A stretch of DNA of 64,000 bases, taken from NCBI RefSeq assembly GCF_000012645.1, contig NC_007577.1, positions 186,001-250,000 of the forward strand, given 5' to 3'. Made by a program: the position numbers and the translations under genes. Shown here in pieces: positions 20,531-29,279 of the stretch. The notes below the pieces were generated by a model. That model ran no database searches, was not told the origin of the DNA, and saw only the letters and a list, made by a program, of their open reading frames with translations. This DNA comes from Prochlorococcus marinus str. MIT 9312 (lineage in GTDB: Bacteria > Cyanobacteriota > Cyanobacteriia > PCC-6307 > Cyanobiaceae). Positions within the stretch are counted from its first letter, which is position 1. Every line of letters begins with the position of its first letter.

Positions 20531-20812
20531 TTAGAGGGGTGTTGCTTCAGAAATATAAGCGACTCCGCCGTAATAGCTTAAATCTTCCCTAATGTTATCT
20601 CTCATTTTATCTATTAATTCTTGCTCACAAAAAACAATTACATGAGCATTTGCACCTAAGCCTGTAAATTCCATATCTTCAGTGACCACTCTTTCAGGCC
20701 CCCTACCTGTGGCGTGTTTCATAACTGTATATCCAGGAACATTAGCTTTTTCTAATGTTTTAATGATTGCATCTAGTTCTCTTTCACTAAATATTAAGTC
20801 TAATCTTTTCAT
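20531..20812 (-). CDS. sbtB: PII-like carbon-sensing protein SbtB
   Basis: SbtB is a trimeric PII-like protein that binds adenyl nucleotides, including cAMP, and controls the bicarbonate carrier SbtA. The 93 residues show the ferredoxin-like PII fold pattern, with the T-loop region HATGRGPERVVTEDMEF and the strand ANAHVIVFCEQE. It ends at SEATPL and lacks the C-terminal cysteine-bearing extension (R-loop) known from other SbtB proteins, so redox control through that loop is unlikely. It lies 2 bases downstream of sbtA on the same strand, which supports the identification. Confidence 0.88.
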   Translation of the reverse strand: MKRLDLIFSERELDAIIKTLEKANVPGYTVMKHATGRGPERVVTEDMEFTGLGANAHVIVFCEQELIDKMRDNIREDLSYYGGVAYISEATPL

Positions 20813-20814
20813 CT

Positions 20815-21813
20815 TTATAAAGGAGAAAGTGGGATAATGGTATTTACTAAACTCATATATATGGGAATGCCAAGAACTATATTAAATGGGAAAGTTAAAC
20901 CTAATGTTGTTGAAATATAATAACTAGATTTAGCTTCTGGAACTGTCATCCTCATAGCTGCAGGAACTGCTAAATATGAGGCGCTTGCACATAAAACCAC
21001 AAATAAAAGTGCGTTGCCAGGTTCTAAAGATAAAAATCTTGCAACCAAAACTCCTATGAATGCATTAAATAGAGGCATGAAAATTGCAAAGCCAATCAAG
21101 AAAGAACCTGCATTTTTCAGTCTCGGTAATCTTTGAGCAGCTACTATTCCCATATCTAACAAGAAGAAGCATTCTGCACCATAGAATAATTGTCCAGTAA
21201 ATGGCTCCATTTTTGTAATCCCTGAGGGATTACTGGAAGCAGTCAGAAATCCCACAATTAAGCTTGAAAGCAATAAATACACTGATCCATTCAAAAATGA
21301 TTCATGTAATATTGCGCTTAAATGCATTTTTCTTGATTTTGGTCTATTTTTGGGAGCTGCAAATTTTACAAGTAATAATCCAACAATTATTGCCGGAGAT
21401 TCCATTAAAGCTAAGGCGCCAACCATAAACCCATCAAAAGCTATTTTTTGACTTTCTAAGAAACTTTCTGCGGAAATAAATGTAACAGCACTAATTGAAC
21501 CGTATGCTGCTGCTATTGCTGCTGAATTAAAGACATCAAACTTAAATCTTAAAATTAAAAATCCAATCAGCGGAATTATTAGCGACATTAGTATTGCAGC
21601 ACTTAGAGTCGGCAATACTTGATCAGTAAACCCACTTTTCTGAATCTCTATACCTCCTTTAAAACCAATAGCTAAGAGCAGATATAAGGAAAAGAGTTTA
21701 GGTAATGGAGCTGGAATTTCCAAATCAGATTTAAACAGTACTGATATTGCTCCAATCAAAAAGAAAAGAACTGGGGGGGCTAATACATTTTGCAGAATTG
21801 TATTTATTTCCAT
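20815..21813 (-). CDS. sbtA: Sodium-dependent bicarbonate transporter SbtA
   Basis: SbtA imports bicarbonate together with sodium across the plasma membrane for the CO2-concentrating mechanism. The 332 residues form about ten membrane segments in two inverted halves. Family segments such as LAPPVLFFLIGAISVLFKSD and LYLLLAIGFKGGIE at the N terminus and LALMESPAIIVGLLLVKFA are clear. It is shorter than the roughly 370 residues of freshwater SbtA, mainly in the central cytoplasmic loop. It sits between bicA (6 bases) and sbtB (2 bases), so expression of carriers and regulator is linked. Confidence 0.9.
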   Translation of the reverse strand: MEINTILQNVLAPPVLFFLIGAISVLFKSDLEIPAPLPKLFSLYLLLAIGFKGGIEIQKSGFTDQVLPTLSAAILMSLIIPLIGFLILRFKFDVFNSAAIAAAYGSISAVTFISAESFLESQKIAFDGFMVGALALMESPAIIVGLLLVKFAAPKNRPKSRKMHLSAILHESFLNGSVYLLLSSLIVGFLTASSNPSGITKMEPFTGQLFYGAECFFLLDMGIVAAQRLPRLKNAGSFLIGFAIFMPLFNAFIGVLVARFLSLEPGNALLFVVLCASASYLAVPAAMRMTVPEAKSSYYISTTLGLTFPFNIVLGIPIYMSLVNTIIPLSPL

Positions 21814-21819
21814 AAATTA

Positions 21820-23472
21820 CTAGCCAAGTTCATTTAGAGCGGTTTCTAATGCTTCTTTCCTTGTTTCAATGATGCCTTCAACTCCAAACTTAGCTAATCT
21901 ATCCTTTACTTTTTGATTGGCCCCAGCAACAAATGCTTTTCTGGAATTATTTTTTGCTTCTTGCATCATATCCTCTATTGCGAGAGTCGCTGTCACTCCA
22001 AGTCTTGGTACATCAGTAATATCTAATATCAAAATCTTGTAGTTTCTTACAAGCATCATTCTCTCAGATATACCTTTAGCTGCTCCAAAACTAAGTGGCC
22101 CTTTTAGTCTAAATAGCATTACTTCTCCTGAACATCTATCTAGTAGTGCTTTCTCATCAGCAGGTAATGCATTTTTAGCTTGATCATCTTTTGATAAAGG
22201 ATTATCCTCATCCATGCCTTCTAGTTGAGTTTCGGTGATTGAATCAATAGTGAGCATATTTGCTATGAATACACCGACTAAAACTGCCCAAATTAAATCC
22301 CAAAAAACAGTCATTAGAAGTACGCCGTACATTACTACTGAAGTTTTTAAAGATAATTTGTGAGCCCTCCTTAAGAATCCCCAATCAATAATATCTAGAC
22401 CTACTTTGATAAGAATTCCTGCTAGCAAAGCAGTGGGTATTTGCTCAGCTAAAGGCCCTGCACCAACTAAAACTATCAACAACACAACTGAGTGAACCAT
22501 ACCAGAAATGGGAGTTGAGCCTCCAGATTTAACATTTATAACTGTTCTCATTGTTGCTCCTGCTCCAGGTAAACCTGAAAACAGACCTGCAACAGCATTT
22601 CCTATTCCTTGACCAATCAGTTCTCTATCAGAATTATGTTTTGTTTGAGAGATATTGTCTGCTACTAGAGATGTCAGTAAAGAGTCAATTGCGCCAAGTA
22701 CTGCGAGGACTAATCCTGCCTTGAAAATAATTGGAAAATATTGATTAAAACTTGGAAAATTTAAAGATGGAACTCCTCTTGGAATTTCTCCAATTCTATC
22801 AATAGCCCCATCTCCAAAAATCAATATTGATATTGGAGTTACTATTAATAGGGCCAAGAGAGGAGAAGGAACCCATTGACTTATTTTTCTAGGAGTTAGA
22901 AATACTATACCTAGTGTCATTATCGCTACTCCAATAGCAGCCCCGTTGGGCTGGAAATTTGAAAAAACAGTAGATAAAGATTCGACTACTCCACCACGAG
23001 TGCTAATTCCTAGTAACGGCCCAATCTGAAGTGCAATGATTATTACTCCAATACCAGACATAAATCCTGAAACAACAGAATATGGAACTAAAGTAATGTA
23101 TTTACCTAGTTTTAGAATCCCAAATAATATTTGCAATAACCCACCAATTACTACCGCTGCCATCACTAAAGGTAAAATTTGTCCTGCAGATAGATCTCTT
23201 GGGACTCCTACTGCTGCTAAGCCTGCTACTACACCAGCAACAGTTACACTCATGGGACCGGTAGGCCCACTAACTTGAGCAGGTGTTCCTCCGAATAATG
23301 CTGCTAAAAACCCAACTACTACCGCCCCATATAGTCCATAAATTGCTCCCCCAGGTCCTAACGCAGCATTACCAAAGGCGAGAGCGAGAGGTAAAGCCAC
23401 CACTGCGGCTGTGATCCCTCCAAGAATATCGCCTCTTACATTCTTTAGATGAAATCCATTAATTATTTGCAA
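21820..23472 (-). CDS. bicA: SulP-family bicarbonate transporter, BicA-like
   Basis: This is a SulP/SLC26 carrier of the BicA group, likely a sodium-dependent, lower-affinity bicarbonate importer. It has 550 residues. The membrane domain begins with DILGGITAAVVALPLALAFG and includes the conserved SGPTGPMSVTVAGV and GLPGAGATMRTVINVKSGG. A C-terminal STAS domain (about 435-550) contains LILDITDVPRLGVTATLAIE. The start is TTG with AAGGAG 7 bases upstream. It is first in a three-gene operon with sbtA and sbtB, which makes bicarbonate more likely than sulfate as substrate. Confidence 0.85.
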   Translation of the reverse strand: MQIINGFHLKNVRGDILGGITAAVVALPLALAFGNAALGPGGAIYGLYGAVVVGFLAALFGGTPAQVSGPTGPMSVTVAGVVAGLAAVGVPRDLSAGQILPLVMAAVVIGGLLQILFGILKLGKYITLVPYSVVSGFMSGIGVIIIALQIGPLLGISTRGGVVESLSTVFSNFQPNGAAIGVAIMTLGIVFLTPRKISQWVPSPLLALLIVTPISILIFGDGAIDRIGEIPRGVPSLNFPSFNQYFPIIFKAGLVLAVLGAIDSLLTSLVADNISQTKHNSDRELIGQGIGNAVAGLFSGLPGAGATMRTVINVKSGGSTPISGMVHSVVLLIVLVGAGPLAEQIPTALLAGILIKVGLDIIDWGFLRRAHKLSLKTSVVMYGVLLMTVFWDLIWAVLVGVFIANMLTIDSITETQLEGMDEDNPLSKDDQAKNALPADEKALLDRCSGEVMLFRLKGPLSFGAAKGISERMMLVRNYKILILDITDVPRLGVTATLAIEDMMQEAKNNSRKAFVAGANQKVKDRLAKFGVEGIIETRKEALETALNELG

Positions 23473-23479
23473 AGGTACT

Positions 23480-23485
23480 CTCCTT
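23480..23485 (-). promoter_or_regulatory. bicA: Shine-Dalgarno fixing the TTG start of bicA
   Basis: AAGGAG on the minus strand lies 7 bases before the TTG of bicA. It supports this start in preference to an internal ATG. Confidence 0.7.
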
Positions 23486-23614
23486 AAAATAAATACTTAA
23501 CTAAAAGATATTATCTCTTTATGATGTAAATTTGTAAGAAATTAAGTTTCTGCAAAATATTTTTTAACTTTTTACTCTCTTCAATTTAGGATAATTAAGT
23601 TAATTTTCCTCAAC

Positions 23615-23665
23615 AAAAGGAGTCTCTGATTGATTTATGTGCGAGGCAAGCGACTAATGTATTAG
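23615..23665 (+). other. Strong SD plus 11-codon mini-ORF upstream of hemB
   Basis: AAAAGGAG (23615-23622) stands 7 bases before a TTG that opens an 11-codon frame (MIYVRGKRLMY) closed by TAG at 23663-23665, 31 bases before hemB. hemB itself has no clear SD. It could be a leader peptide or the remnant of a lost upstream start. Translation is not shown. Confidence 0.35.
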
Positions 23666-23696
23666 ATAAATATTTTTCAACTTAAAAAATATTCAA

Positions 23697-24698
23697 ATGA
23701 ATTCGATTATTCGCCCAAGAAGATTAAGAAGGACTGAGGCAATTAGAGAAATGGTAAGAGAAAACCATCTAAAGGCTTCGGACTTTATATATCCATTATT
23801 TATTCATGAAAAAGATTTTAAAGAGGAAATTTCGGCAATGCCGGGAACTTTTAGATGGGATATGAATGGCTTAATAAAGGAGGTTACTAGGGCATGGGAA
23901 TTAGGAATAAGGTGTGTGGTCCTTTTCCCAAAAATAAACGATAGCTTAAAGACTGAAGATGGATCAGAGTGTTTTAATGAAGACGGTTTAATACCTAAAG
24001 CTATTCGAATATTAAAAAAAGAGATTCCAGAAATGGCAATAATGACAGATGTTGCCTTGGACCCATACTCGTGTGATGGACATGATGGATTAGTTGATGA
24101 AACTGGAAAAATATTGAATGATGAAACAATCGAAGTTTTAACAAAACAAGCCTTAACACAAGCTAGAGCTGGAGCAGATTTTATTGGCCCTAGTGACATG
24201 ATGGATGGGAGAGTTGGAGCAATAAGAACTGCTCTTGATAGTCAAGGATTTAGTGATATAGGTATTATTAGTTATACAGCAAAATATTCATCTGCTTATT
24301 ATGGTCCATTTAGAACTGCTTTAGATTCGGCTCCTAGAGAAAATAGTAAAAAAATAATTCCAGATAATAAGTCTACATATCAAATGGATCCCGCCAATTC
24401 AAAAGAGGCTTTAATTGAATCTGCATTAGATCAGTATGAAGGAGCTGATATTTTAATGGTAAAACCAGGAATTGCATATTTGGATATTGTTTATAGACTA
24501 AGCACTTTTTCAAATAAACCCATAGCTGCATATAACGTTAGTGGGGAGTATTCCATGGTCAAGTCTGCTGCTATGAAGAACTGGATTAATGAAAAAGATA
24601 TTGTTTTAGAAACGTTGCTTAGTTTTAAAAGAGCAGGAGCAAAATTAATACTCACTTATCATGCTTGTGATGCATCTCAATGGTTGCAGGATACTTAA
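23697..24698 (+). CDS. hemB: Delta-aminolevulinic acid dehydratase (porphobilinogen synthase)
   Basis: HemB condenses two 5-aminolevulinates into porphobilinogen, the shared precursor of haem, chlorophyll and corrinoids. The opening RPRRLRRTEAIREMVREN, the metal-site region MTDVALDPYSCDGHDG, the lysine-containing ISYTAKYSSAYYGPFR and the catalytic MVKPGIAYLDIV are conserved. The 333 residues are of normal length. A 224-base divergent region separates it from bicA. It leads a plus-strand run hemB, glyoxalase-like gene, mutS2, obgE. Confidence 0.96.
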   Translation: MNSIIRPRRLRRTEAIREMVRENHLKASDFIYPLFIHEKDFKEEISAMPGTFRWDMNGLIKEVTRAWELGIRCVVLFPKINDSLKTEDGSECFNEDGLIPKAIRILKKEIPEMAIMTDVALDPYSCDGHDGLVDETGKILNDETIEVLTKQALTQARAGADFIGPSDMMDGRVGAIRTALDSQGFSDIGIISYTAKYSSAYYGPFRTALDSAPRENSKKIIPDNKSTYQMDPANSKEALIESALDQYEGADILMVKPGIAYLDIVYRLSTFSNKPIAAYNVSGEYSMVKSAAMKNWINEKDIVLETLLSFKRAGAKLILTYHACDASQWLQDT

Positions 24699-24761
24699 AA
24701 ACTCATTAATTAACAAAAATTTGGTTTATTCTTAGATTAATAATAAATTCACTGCTTTGTT

Positions 24762-25148
24762 TTGAAGTTTTCACAAGGAGTAAATAGGATTGGTCACATC
24801 GCACTTAGAGTAGAGAATCTCGAAAGGGCCAAATCTTTTTATATTAAATTGGGTATGAATTTGGTTTGGGATGATAAAGATTGGTCTTATTTGGAAGCCG
24901 GTAAAGGGAAAGATGGAATTGCATTGCTAGCCCCTAGCTATAAAGCTGCAGGACCGCACTTTGCTTTTCATTTTGAAAATAAAAAAGAAGTGGTAAATAT
25001 TCAAAATGATTTAAAAAATTCTGGTGTAAAAGTTGGCCCTTTACATGAACATAGAGACGGAACAGCATCTTTTTATATGAAAGATACTGAAGGGAACTGG
25101 CTCGAGATGCTTTATGTTCCTCCTGAAGGGATTCAATCGAATGTTTGA
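24762..25148 (+). CDS. Glyoxalase/VOC-family protein, probable lactoylglutathione lyase
   Basis: This is a small vicinal-oxygen-chelate protein of 128 residues. The opening RIGHIALRVENLERAKSFY has the first metal-ligand His. PHFAFHF and DTEGNWLEMLYVPP give further His and Glu ligand candidates. Such proteins detoxify methylglyoxal as a glutathione adduct, but the VOC family also includes isomerases and dioxygenases, so the substrate is open. The best start is TTG at 24762, because no ATG or GTG precedes the conserved opening. It lies between hemB and mutS2. Confidence 0.75.
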   Translation: MKFSQGVNRIGHIALRVENLERAKSFYIKLGMNLVWDDKDWSYLEAGKGKDGIALLAPSYKAAGPHFAFHFENKKEVVNIQNDLKNSGVKVGPLHEHRDGTASFYMKDTEGNWLEMLYVPPEGIQSNV

Positions 25149-25162
25149 TTCTTTTTTTTTGT

Positions 25163-27574
25163 ATGCAAGAGAAAAGTTTTTCTAAAAAATCATATTCAGA
25201 GAACACCTTAGAAGATGAATCTATAAGCCTTTTAGAGTGGGATTCAATAAAAACGCATTTATCCTCATTTGCCTCTACAGAAATGGGTAAACGAGCAATT
25301 TTAAGTTTTAAAATTCCTTCAGAATACGAAGTTGCTAAAAGACTTTTGAATGAAACAGTTGAAATAACTGAGCTAGAAAATAATTTAGAAAAATCAATTA
25401 GTTTTTCTGGTGTTTGTGACATTAGTAGAAATATTGAGATTTGCTCAAAAGGAGGTGTAATTTTATCTTCTGAATTGTTAGAAATTGCAATAACAATTTC
25501 TGCGGCAAGAAATTTAAAAAAAATCTTATTAGATTTTGAAAAAAGGCCTTTTATTTCATCATTTACAAAAAATTTAATTGACCATCATAATATCGAAACG
25601 ATTTTAAAAAATGGTATCGAATCTAATGGAAGGATTTCAGATGATGCTAGTAGTAAATTATCTATTCTCAGAAAAGAATTATTATCTAAGAAACTGGAAA
25701 GAAAAATATTAGTTGATAAATTTATTCAAAAGAATCTAGCTTATTTGCAAGATACTATTATTGGAGATAGATATGGTAGACCTGTTTTAGCAGTAAAGGT
25801 TAATTATATTGATAAATTCAAGGGCATAATTCATGACTCTTCATCTTCAGGAAATACGGTATATTTTGAACCTGATAGCGTAGTCACTAAAGGTAATAAG
25901 ATCGCGTCTTTAGAGGCAAGGATCGCAGCAGAAGAATTTAAATTACTTCAGAAATGGTCTCAAGTTATTAGTGATAATTCAGAAAATCTCATTGCAATGG
26001 CATCTATTTTATTAAGATTAGAAAATGCTTTAACCCGTTCAAGATATTCGAAATGGATTGGAGGCAAAACTCCTATTTTTGAGGAAAATCCCATTATTTC
26101 CTTAATTGGTTTTTCTCATCCGTTATTGATTTGGGAAAATAAGAAAAAAGGTTCCCCTCCCCCAGTGGCTGTTGATTTTCAAATAAATAGAAATATTAAG
26201 GTTGTGGCTATTACAGGTCCAAATACTGGGGGGAAAACGGCAGCTTTAAAAGGTTTGGGTTTGTCGTTATTAATGGCTAGAGCAGGATTATTGATACCTT
26301 CAACTAATAATCCAATTATCCCGTTTTGTCCAAATATATATGTTGATATAGGAGATAATCAATCATTAGAAGAAAATTTATCTACCTTCAGTGGGCATAT
26401 ATCCCGCATAAAAGAGATTTTAGAATCACTTGATAATAGGAGAGGATTATCAGTTGTTTTGTTAGATGAAATTGGATCTGGTACAGATCCTCTTGAAGGT
26501 AGCGCTCTTGCGATGGCTTTGTTAAAAGAATTTGCAAATAAATCTGATATCACTTTAGCAACTACACATTATGGAGATATTAAGGCATTAAAATATAATG
26601 ACTCCAGATTCGAAAACGTTTCAGTTGCTTTTGATGAAGATTCTTTGAAGCCAAAATATATACTTAACTGGGGCATTCCTGGGAGAAGTAATGCTTTGTC
26701 AATCTCGAAGAGAATTGGTCTCAATGAAAGCATACTAAATGAAGCTGCAAATTATCTAAAGCCAAAAGAAGTTGATAATATTAACAGTATTATTAAAGGA
26801 CTTGAGGAAGAGAGGATCAAGCAACAAAATTCTGCAGAAGCCGCTGCAGAACTTATTGCTAGGACTGAAATATTACATGATGAACTGAAGAGAAATTATG
26901 AATATCAAAAAATAAATGCTGAAAAAATTCAGGAAATTGAAAGGTATAAATTATCAAAAAAAATTATATCTGCTAAAAAAGAGGTAATAGATTTGATTAG
27001 AAAATTAAGAGATCAAAATGTTAACGGAGAGGACACGAGAATTATTGGAAAAAGATTAAAAGAAATTGAGACAGAACATTTAACCCAAAAAAAAGTTGAT
27101 AAGTCAATATCATGGAATCCCAAGGTAGGAGATTTTGTGAAAATTAAAAGTCTAAATAGTACTGGACAAATTGTAGATTTAGATAAAAAAGGTGGTTTTT
27201 ACGAAGTTAAATGTGGTTCATTCAGGAGCATATTATCTGTAAATGACTTTGAAGGTATTAATGGGGAAAAGCCTAATTTCAAAAGATCAAAAATTGAGAT
27301 CAAGTCTTCAAGAGAAGATTTTTCTTTTTCTAAAGTTAGAACGAGTAAAAATACAATTGACGTAAGAGGACTAAGAGTTCACGAAGCCGAAATAATTATT
27401 GAGGAGAAAATTAGAAAATTTCATGGACCGCTATGGATTGTTCATGGAATTGGAACAGGCAAATTAAAACAAGGTTTAAGAAAATGGTTATCAGGTTTAA
27501 ATTATGTTGATAAGATTGAAGATGCTGCACTCAACGAGGGTGGACCTGGTTGCAGTATTGCGTGGATAAAATAA
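25163..27574 (+). CDS. mutS2: MutS2-type endonuclease/ATPase
   Basis: MutS2 limits recombination or rescues collided ribosomes, depending on species; it lacks the mismatch-recognition domain of MutS. The ATPase core shows Walker A GPNTGGKTAALKGLG, Walker B VVLLDEIGSGTDPLEG and the H-loop TTHYGDIKALKY, then a long charged coiled coil. A C-terminal Smr nuclease domain follows (IDVRGLRVHEAE, IVHGIGTGKLKQGLRKWL). I start it at the ATG at 25163, giving 803 residues. The frame is open from a TTG at 25145 that overlaps the previous stop, but this would add only MILFFC. Confidence 0.92.
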   Translation: MQEKSFSKKSYSENTLEDESISLLEWDSIKTHLSSFASTEMGKRAILSFKIPSEYEVAKRLLNETVEITELENNLEKSISFSGVCDISRNIEICSKGGVILSSELLEIAITISAARNLKKILLDFEKRPFISSFTKNLIDHHNIETILKNGIESNGRISDDASSKLSILRKELLSKKLERKILVDKFIQKNLAYLQDTIIGDRYGRPVLAVKVNYIDKFKGIIHDSSSSGNTVYFEPDSVVTKGNKIASLEARIAAEEFKLLQKWSQVISDNSENLIAMASILLRLENALTRSRYSKWIGGKTPIFEENPIISLIGFSHPLLIWENKKKGSPPPVAVDFQINRNIKVVAITGPNTGGKTAALKGLGLSLLMARAGLLIPSTNNPIIPFCPNIYVDIGDNQSLEENLSTFSGHISRIKEILESLDNRRGLSVVLLDEIGSGTDPLEGSALAMALLKEFANKSDITLATTHYGDIKALKYNDSRFENVSVAFDEDSLKPKYILNWGIPGRSNALSISKRIGLNESILNEAANYLKPKEVDNINSIIKGLEEERIKQQNSAEAAAELIARTEILHDELKRNYEYQKINAEKIQEIERYKLSKKIISAKKEVIDLIRKLRDQNVNGEDTRIIGKRLKEIETEHLTQKKVDKSISWNPKVGDFVKIKSLNSTGQIVDLDKKGGFYEVKCGSFRSILSVNDFEGINGEKPNFKRSKIEIKSSREDFSFSKVRTSKNTIDVRGLRVHEAEIIIEEKIRKFHGPLWIVHGIGTGKLKQGLRKWLSGLNYVDKIEDAALNEGGPGCSIAWIK

Positions 27575-27613
27575 AATTTAAAATATTTAAAAACCATTGT
27601 TTAACTACATTAA

Positions 27614-28597
27614 GTGCAATTTATTGATCAAGCAAACATTATTCTTAAAGCTGGAAAAGGTGGGAATGGAATAGTTTCATTTAGAAGAGAAAAATTCGTT
27701 CCTGCTGGAGGACCATCGGGGGGGAATGGTGGCAGAGGGGGGTCAATAATATTGGTGGCTGATAATAATCTTCAAACATTATTAGATTTTAAATTCAAAA
27801 GAGAAATAATTGCTGAAGATGGATGCAAAGGAGGTCCTAATAAAAGATCTGGTGCTTCAGGTGAGGATACAATCCTTAAAGTTCCTTGCGGTACAGAAAT
27901 AAGGGATTTTAAAACCGGCATTATTTTAGGAGACTTAACTAAAAATAAAGAGAGTTTAACTATTGCCATTGGGGGAAGAGGTGGACATGGTAATGCTTAC
28001 TATTTAAGTAATCAAAATAGAGCCCCAGAATCATTTACTGAAGGACAAGATGGTGAGATATGGGAGGTTCAATTAGAACTTAAACTCCTTGCAGAGGTCG
28101 GGATTATAGGCCTACCAAATGCAGGGAAAAGTACTTTAATATCCGTCCTGTCATCTGCTCGTCCAAAAATAGCAAACTATCCTTTCACAACTTTAATACC
28201 TAACTTAGGTGTAGTTAGAAAAGTAGATGGAAATGGTTGTCTTTTTGCCGATATACCTGGATTAATATCAGGGGCAGCAGATGGAGTAGGTTTAGGTCAT
28301 GATTTTTTGAGGCACATTCAAAGAACGAAGATACTTGTGCACTTAATTGATTCAATTGCAGAAAATCCTATTCATGATTTTGAGATAATTGAGCAGGAAT
28401 TAAGAAAATATGGAAAAGGTCTTATAGACAAAGAGAGGATAATAGTATTAAATAAAATGGAACTTGTAGATGATGATTATTTGCAAATAATCACAAAAAA
28501 GTTAGAAGAATTATCTAAAAAAAAAGTTTTAGCAATTTCTTCATCTTTAAAAAAAGGTTTATCTTCACTGCTTTTTGAGGTATGGAAAAGGATCTAA
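27614..28597 (+). CDS. obgE: GTPase ObgE/CgtA
   Basis: Obg is an essential GTPase linking 50S ribosome assembly to growth. The glycine-rich Obg domain ([20 protein letters not shown], 20 residues) precedes the G domain with P-loop [13 protein letters not shown]2 [14 protein letters not shown]3 DIPGLISGA and G4 NKMEL. The start is GTG. At 327 residues it lacks the variable C-terminal Obg_C domain, as in many cyanobacteria. It follows mutS2 by 39 bases. Confidence 0.95.
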   Translation: MQFIDQANIILKAGKGGNGIVSFRREKFVPAGGPSGGNGGRGGSIILVADNNLQTLLDFKFKREIIAEDGCKGGPNKRSGASGEDTILKVPCGTEIRDFKTGIILGDLTKNKESLTIAIGGRGGHGNAYYLSNQNRAPESFTEGQDGEIWEVQLELKLLAEVGIIGLPNAGKSTLISVLSSARPKIANYPFTTLIPNLGVVRKVDGNGCLFADIPGLISGAADGVGLGHDFLRHIQRTKILVHLIDSIAENPIHDFEIIEQELRKYGKGLIDKERIIVLNKMELVDDDYLQIITKKLEELSKKKVLAISSSLKKGLSSLLFEVWKRI

Positions 28598-28682
28598 ATT
28601 AAATTAAATTTTTTTTGTAAATAAATATACTTGATTTAATAATGAAAATTAGCCATAAATAAGATACTTCTTTAACCTAAAC

Positions 28683-28865
28683 ATGAATTTCTACAGTTGC
28701 TTTGATCAACAAGGAAAAATAATAGCCAGATGCCAAACCATTCAAGATATTGAGGTTCTTAAAAAAATGGGAAGACCAATTGTAGAAGTTAAGGAAATGA
28801 AAAATGAGGAGTCGGTGGTATGTTCCTTGACAGGTAGCCCATCCGATTTTAATCGGGATTACTAA
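28683..28865 (+). CDS. Small conserved-type hypothetical protein, 60 residues
   Basis: The protein is unrecognised. The 60 residues contain two cysteines and a compact hydrophilic sequence (NFYSCFDQQGKIIARCQT, VLKKMGRPIVEVKEMK). There is no signal or membrane segment. Support for coding comes from its clean ATG start, position 85 bases after obgE on the same strand, and a strong terminator directly downstream. The beta-strand pattern at the start could be a small DNA- or protein-binding fold, but that is a guess. Confidence 0.65.
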   Translation: MNFYSCFDQQGKIIARCQTIQDIEVLKKMGRPIVEVKEMKNEESVVCSLTGSPSDFNRDY

Positions 28866-28880
28866 AAGAATTTAAGAAAT

Positions 28881-28912
28881 AAAAAAAGGGCTTTTTTAGA
28901 GCCCTTTTTTTA
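28881..28912. terminator. Bidirectional intrinsic terminator
   Basis: A stem AAAAAAGGGCT.../AGAGCCCTTTTTT has an A tract on one side and a T tract on the other, so it can act on both strands. It sits between the convergent 60-residue gene and the CP12 gene. Confidence 0.85.
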
Positions 28913-28937
28913 TGGATTATTCATTAATTAAGAAAAC

Positions 28938-29156
28938 TTAATCATCATAAACAAGACACTTTGGTTCATCTGGGTTGGCATCACAAAATAATTCTAAAGC
29001 ATTTGGATCATGTTTATCCTCTGGATGATGATCTTTATACTCTTCGAGTTCTTTTAGTTCTTCAGTTAGATGTCTGACCTTTGGAAGATTGCCCTCTGCT
29101 TTAGCAGATTCGATTTCCGATTGATCTTTTTCGATGTGTTCGTCAATGGATTTCAT
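28938..29156 (-). CDS. cp12: CP12-family Calvin cycle regulator, C-terminal-cysteine form
   Basis: CP12 is a small disordered protein that binds GAPDH and phosphoribulokinase and shuts down the Calvin cycle in the dark. The 72 residues end in the typical GAPDH-binding tail with a cysteine pair (FCDANPDEPKCLVYDD). The N-terminal cysteine pair that serves PRK binding in full-length CP12 is absent, and the usual AWDxVEEL core is replaced by VRHLTEELKELEEYKDH. It may therefore bind GAPDH but handle PRK differently. Identification rests on the C-terminal third. Confidence 0.85.
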   Translation of the reverse strand: MKSIDEHIEKDQSEIESAKAEGNLPKVRHLTEELKELEEYKDHHPEDKHDPNALELFCDANPDEPKCLVYDD

Positions 29157-29279
29157 TTGAAGCTTTTTCGTACTTTAGTAGACATACATAACATAGTTAA
29201 TTTCTAATGAAATTGCATTATCTATGAACAAAATAAGTGTTCATTACAACATCATTTTTTTTTAATTGTTTTTTATATT

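Noticed and set aside
24934-25422. Minus-strand 162-codon open frame across the glyoxalase-mutS2 junction
   Set aside because: It lies opposite two recognisable genes and has no family features.
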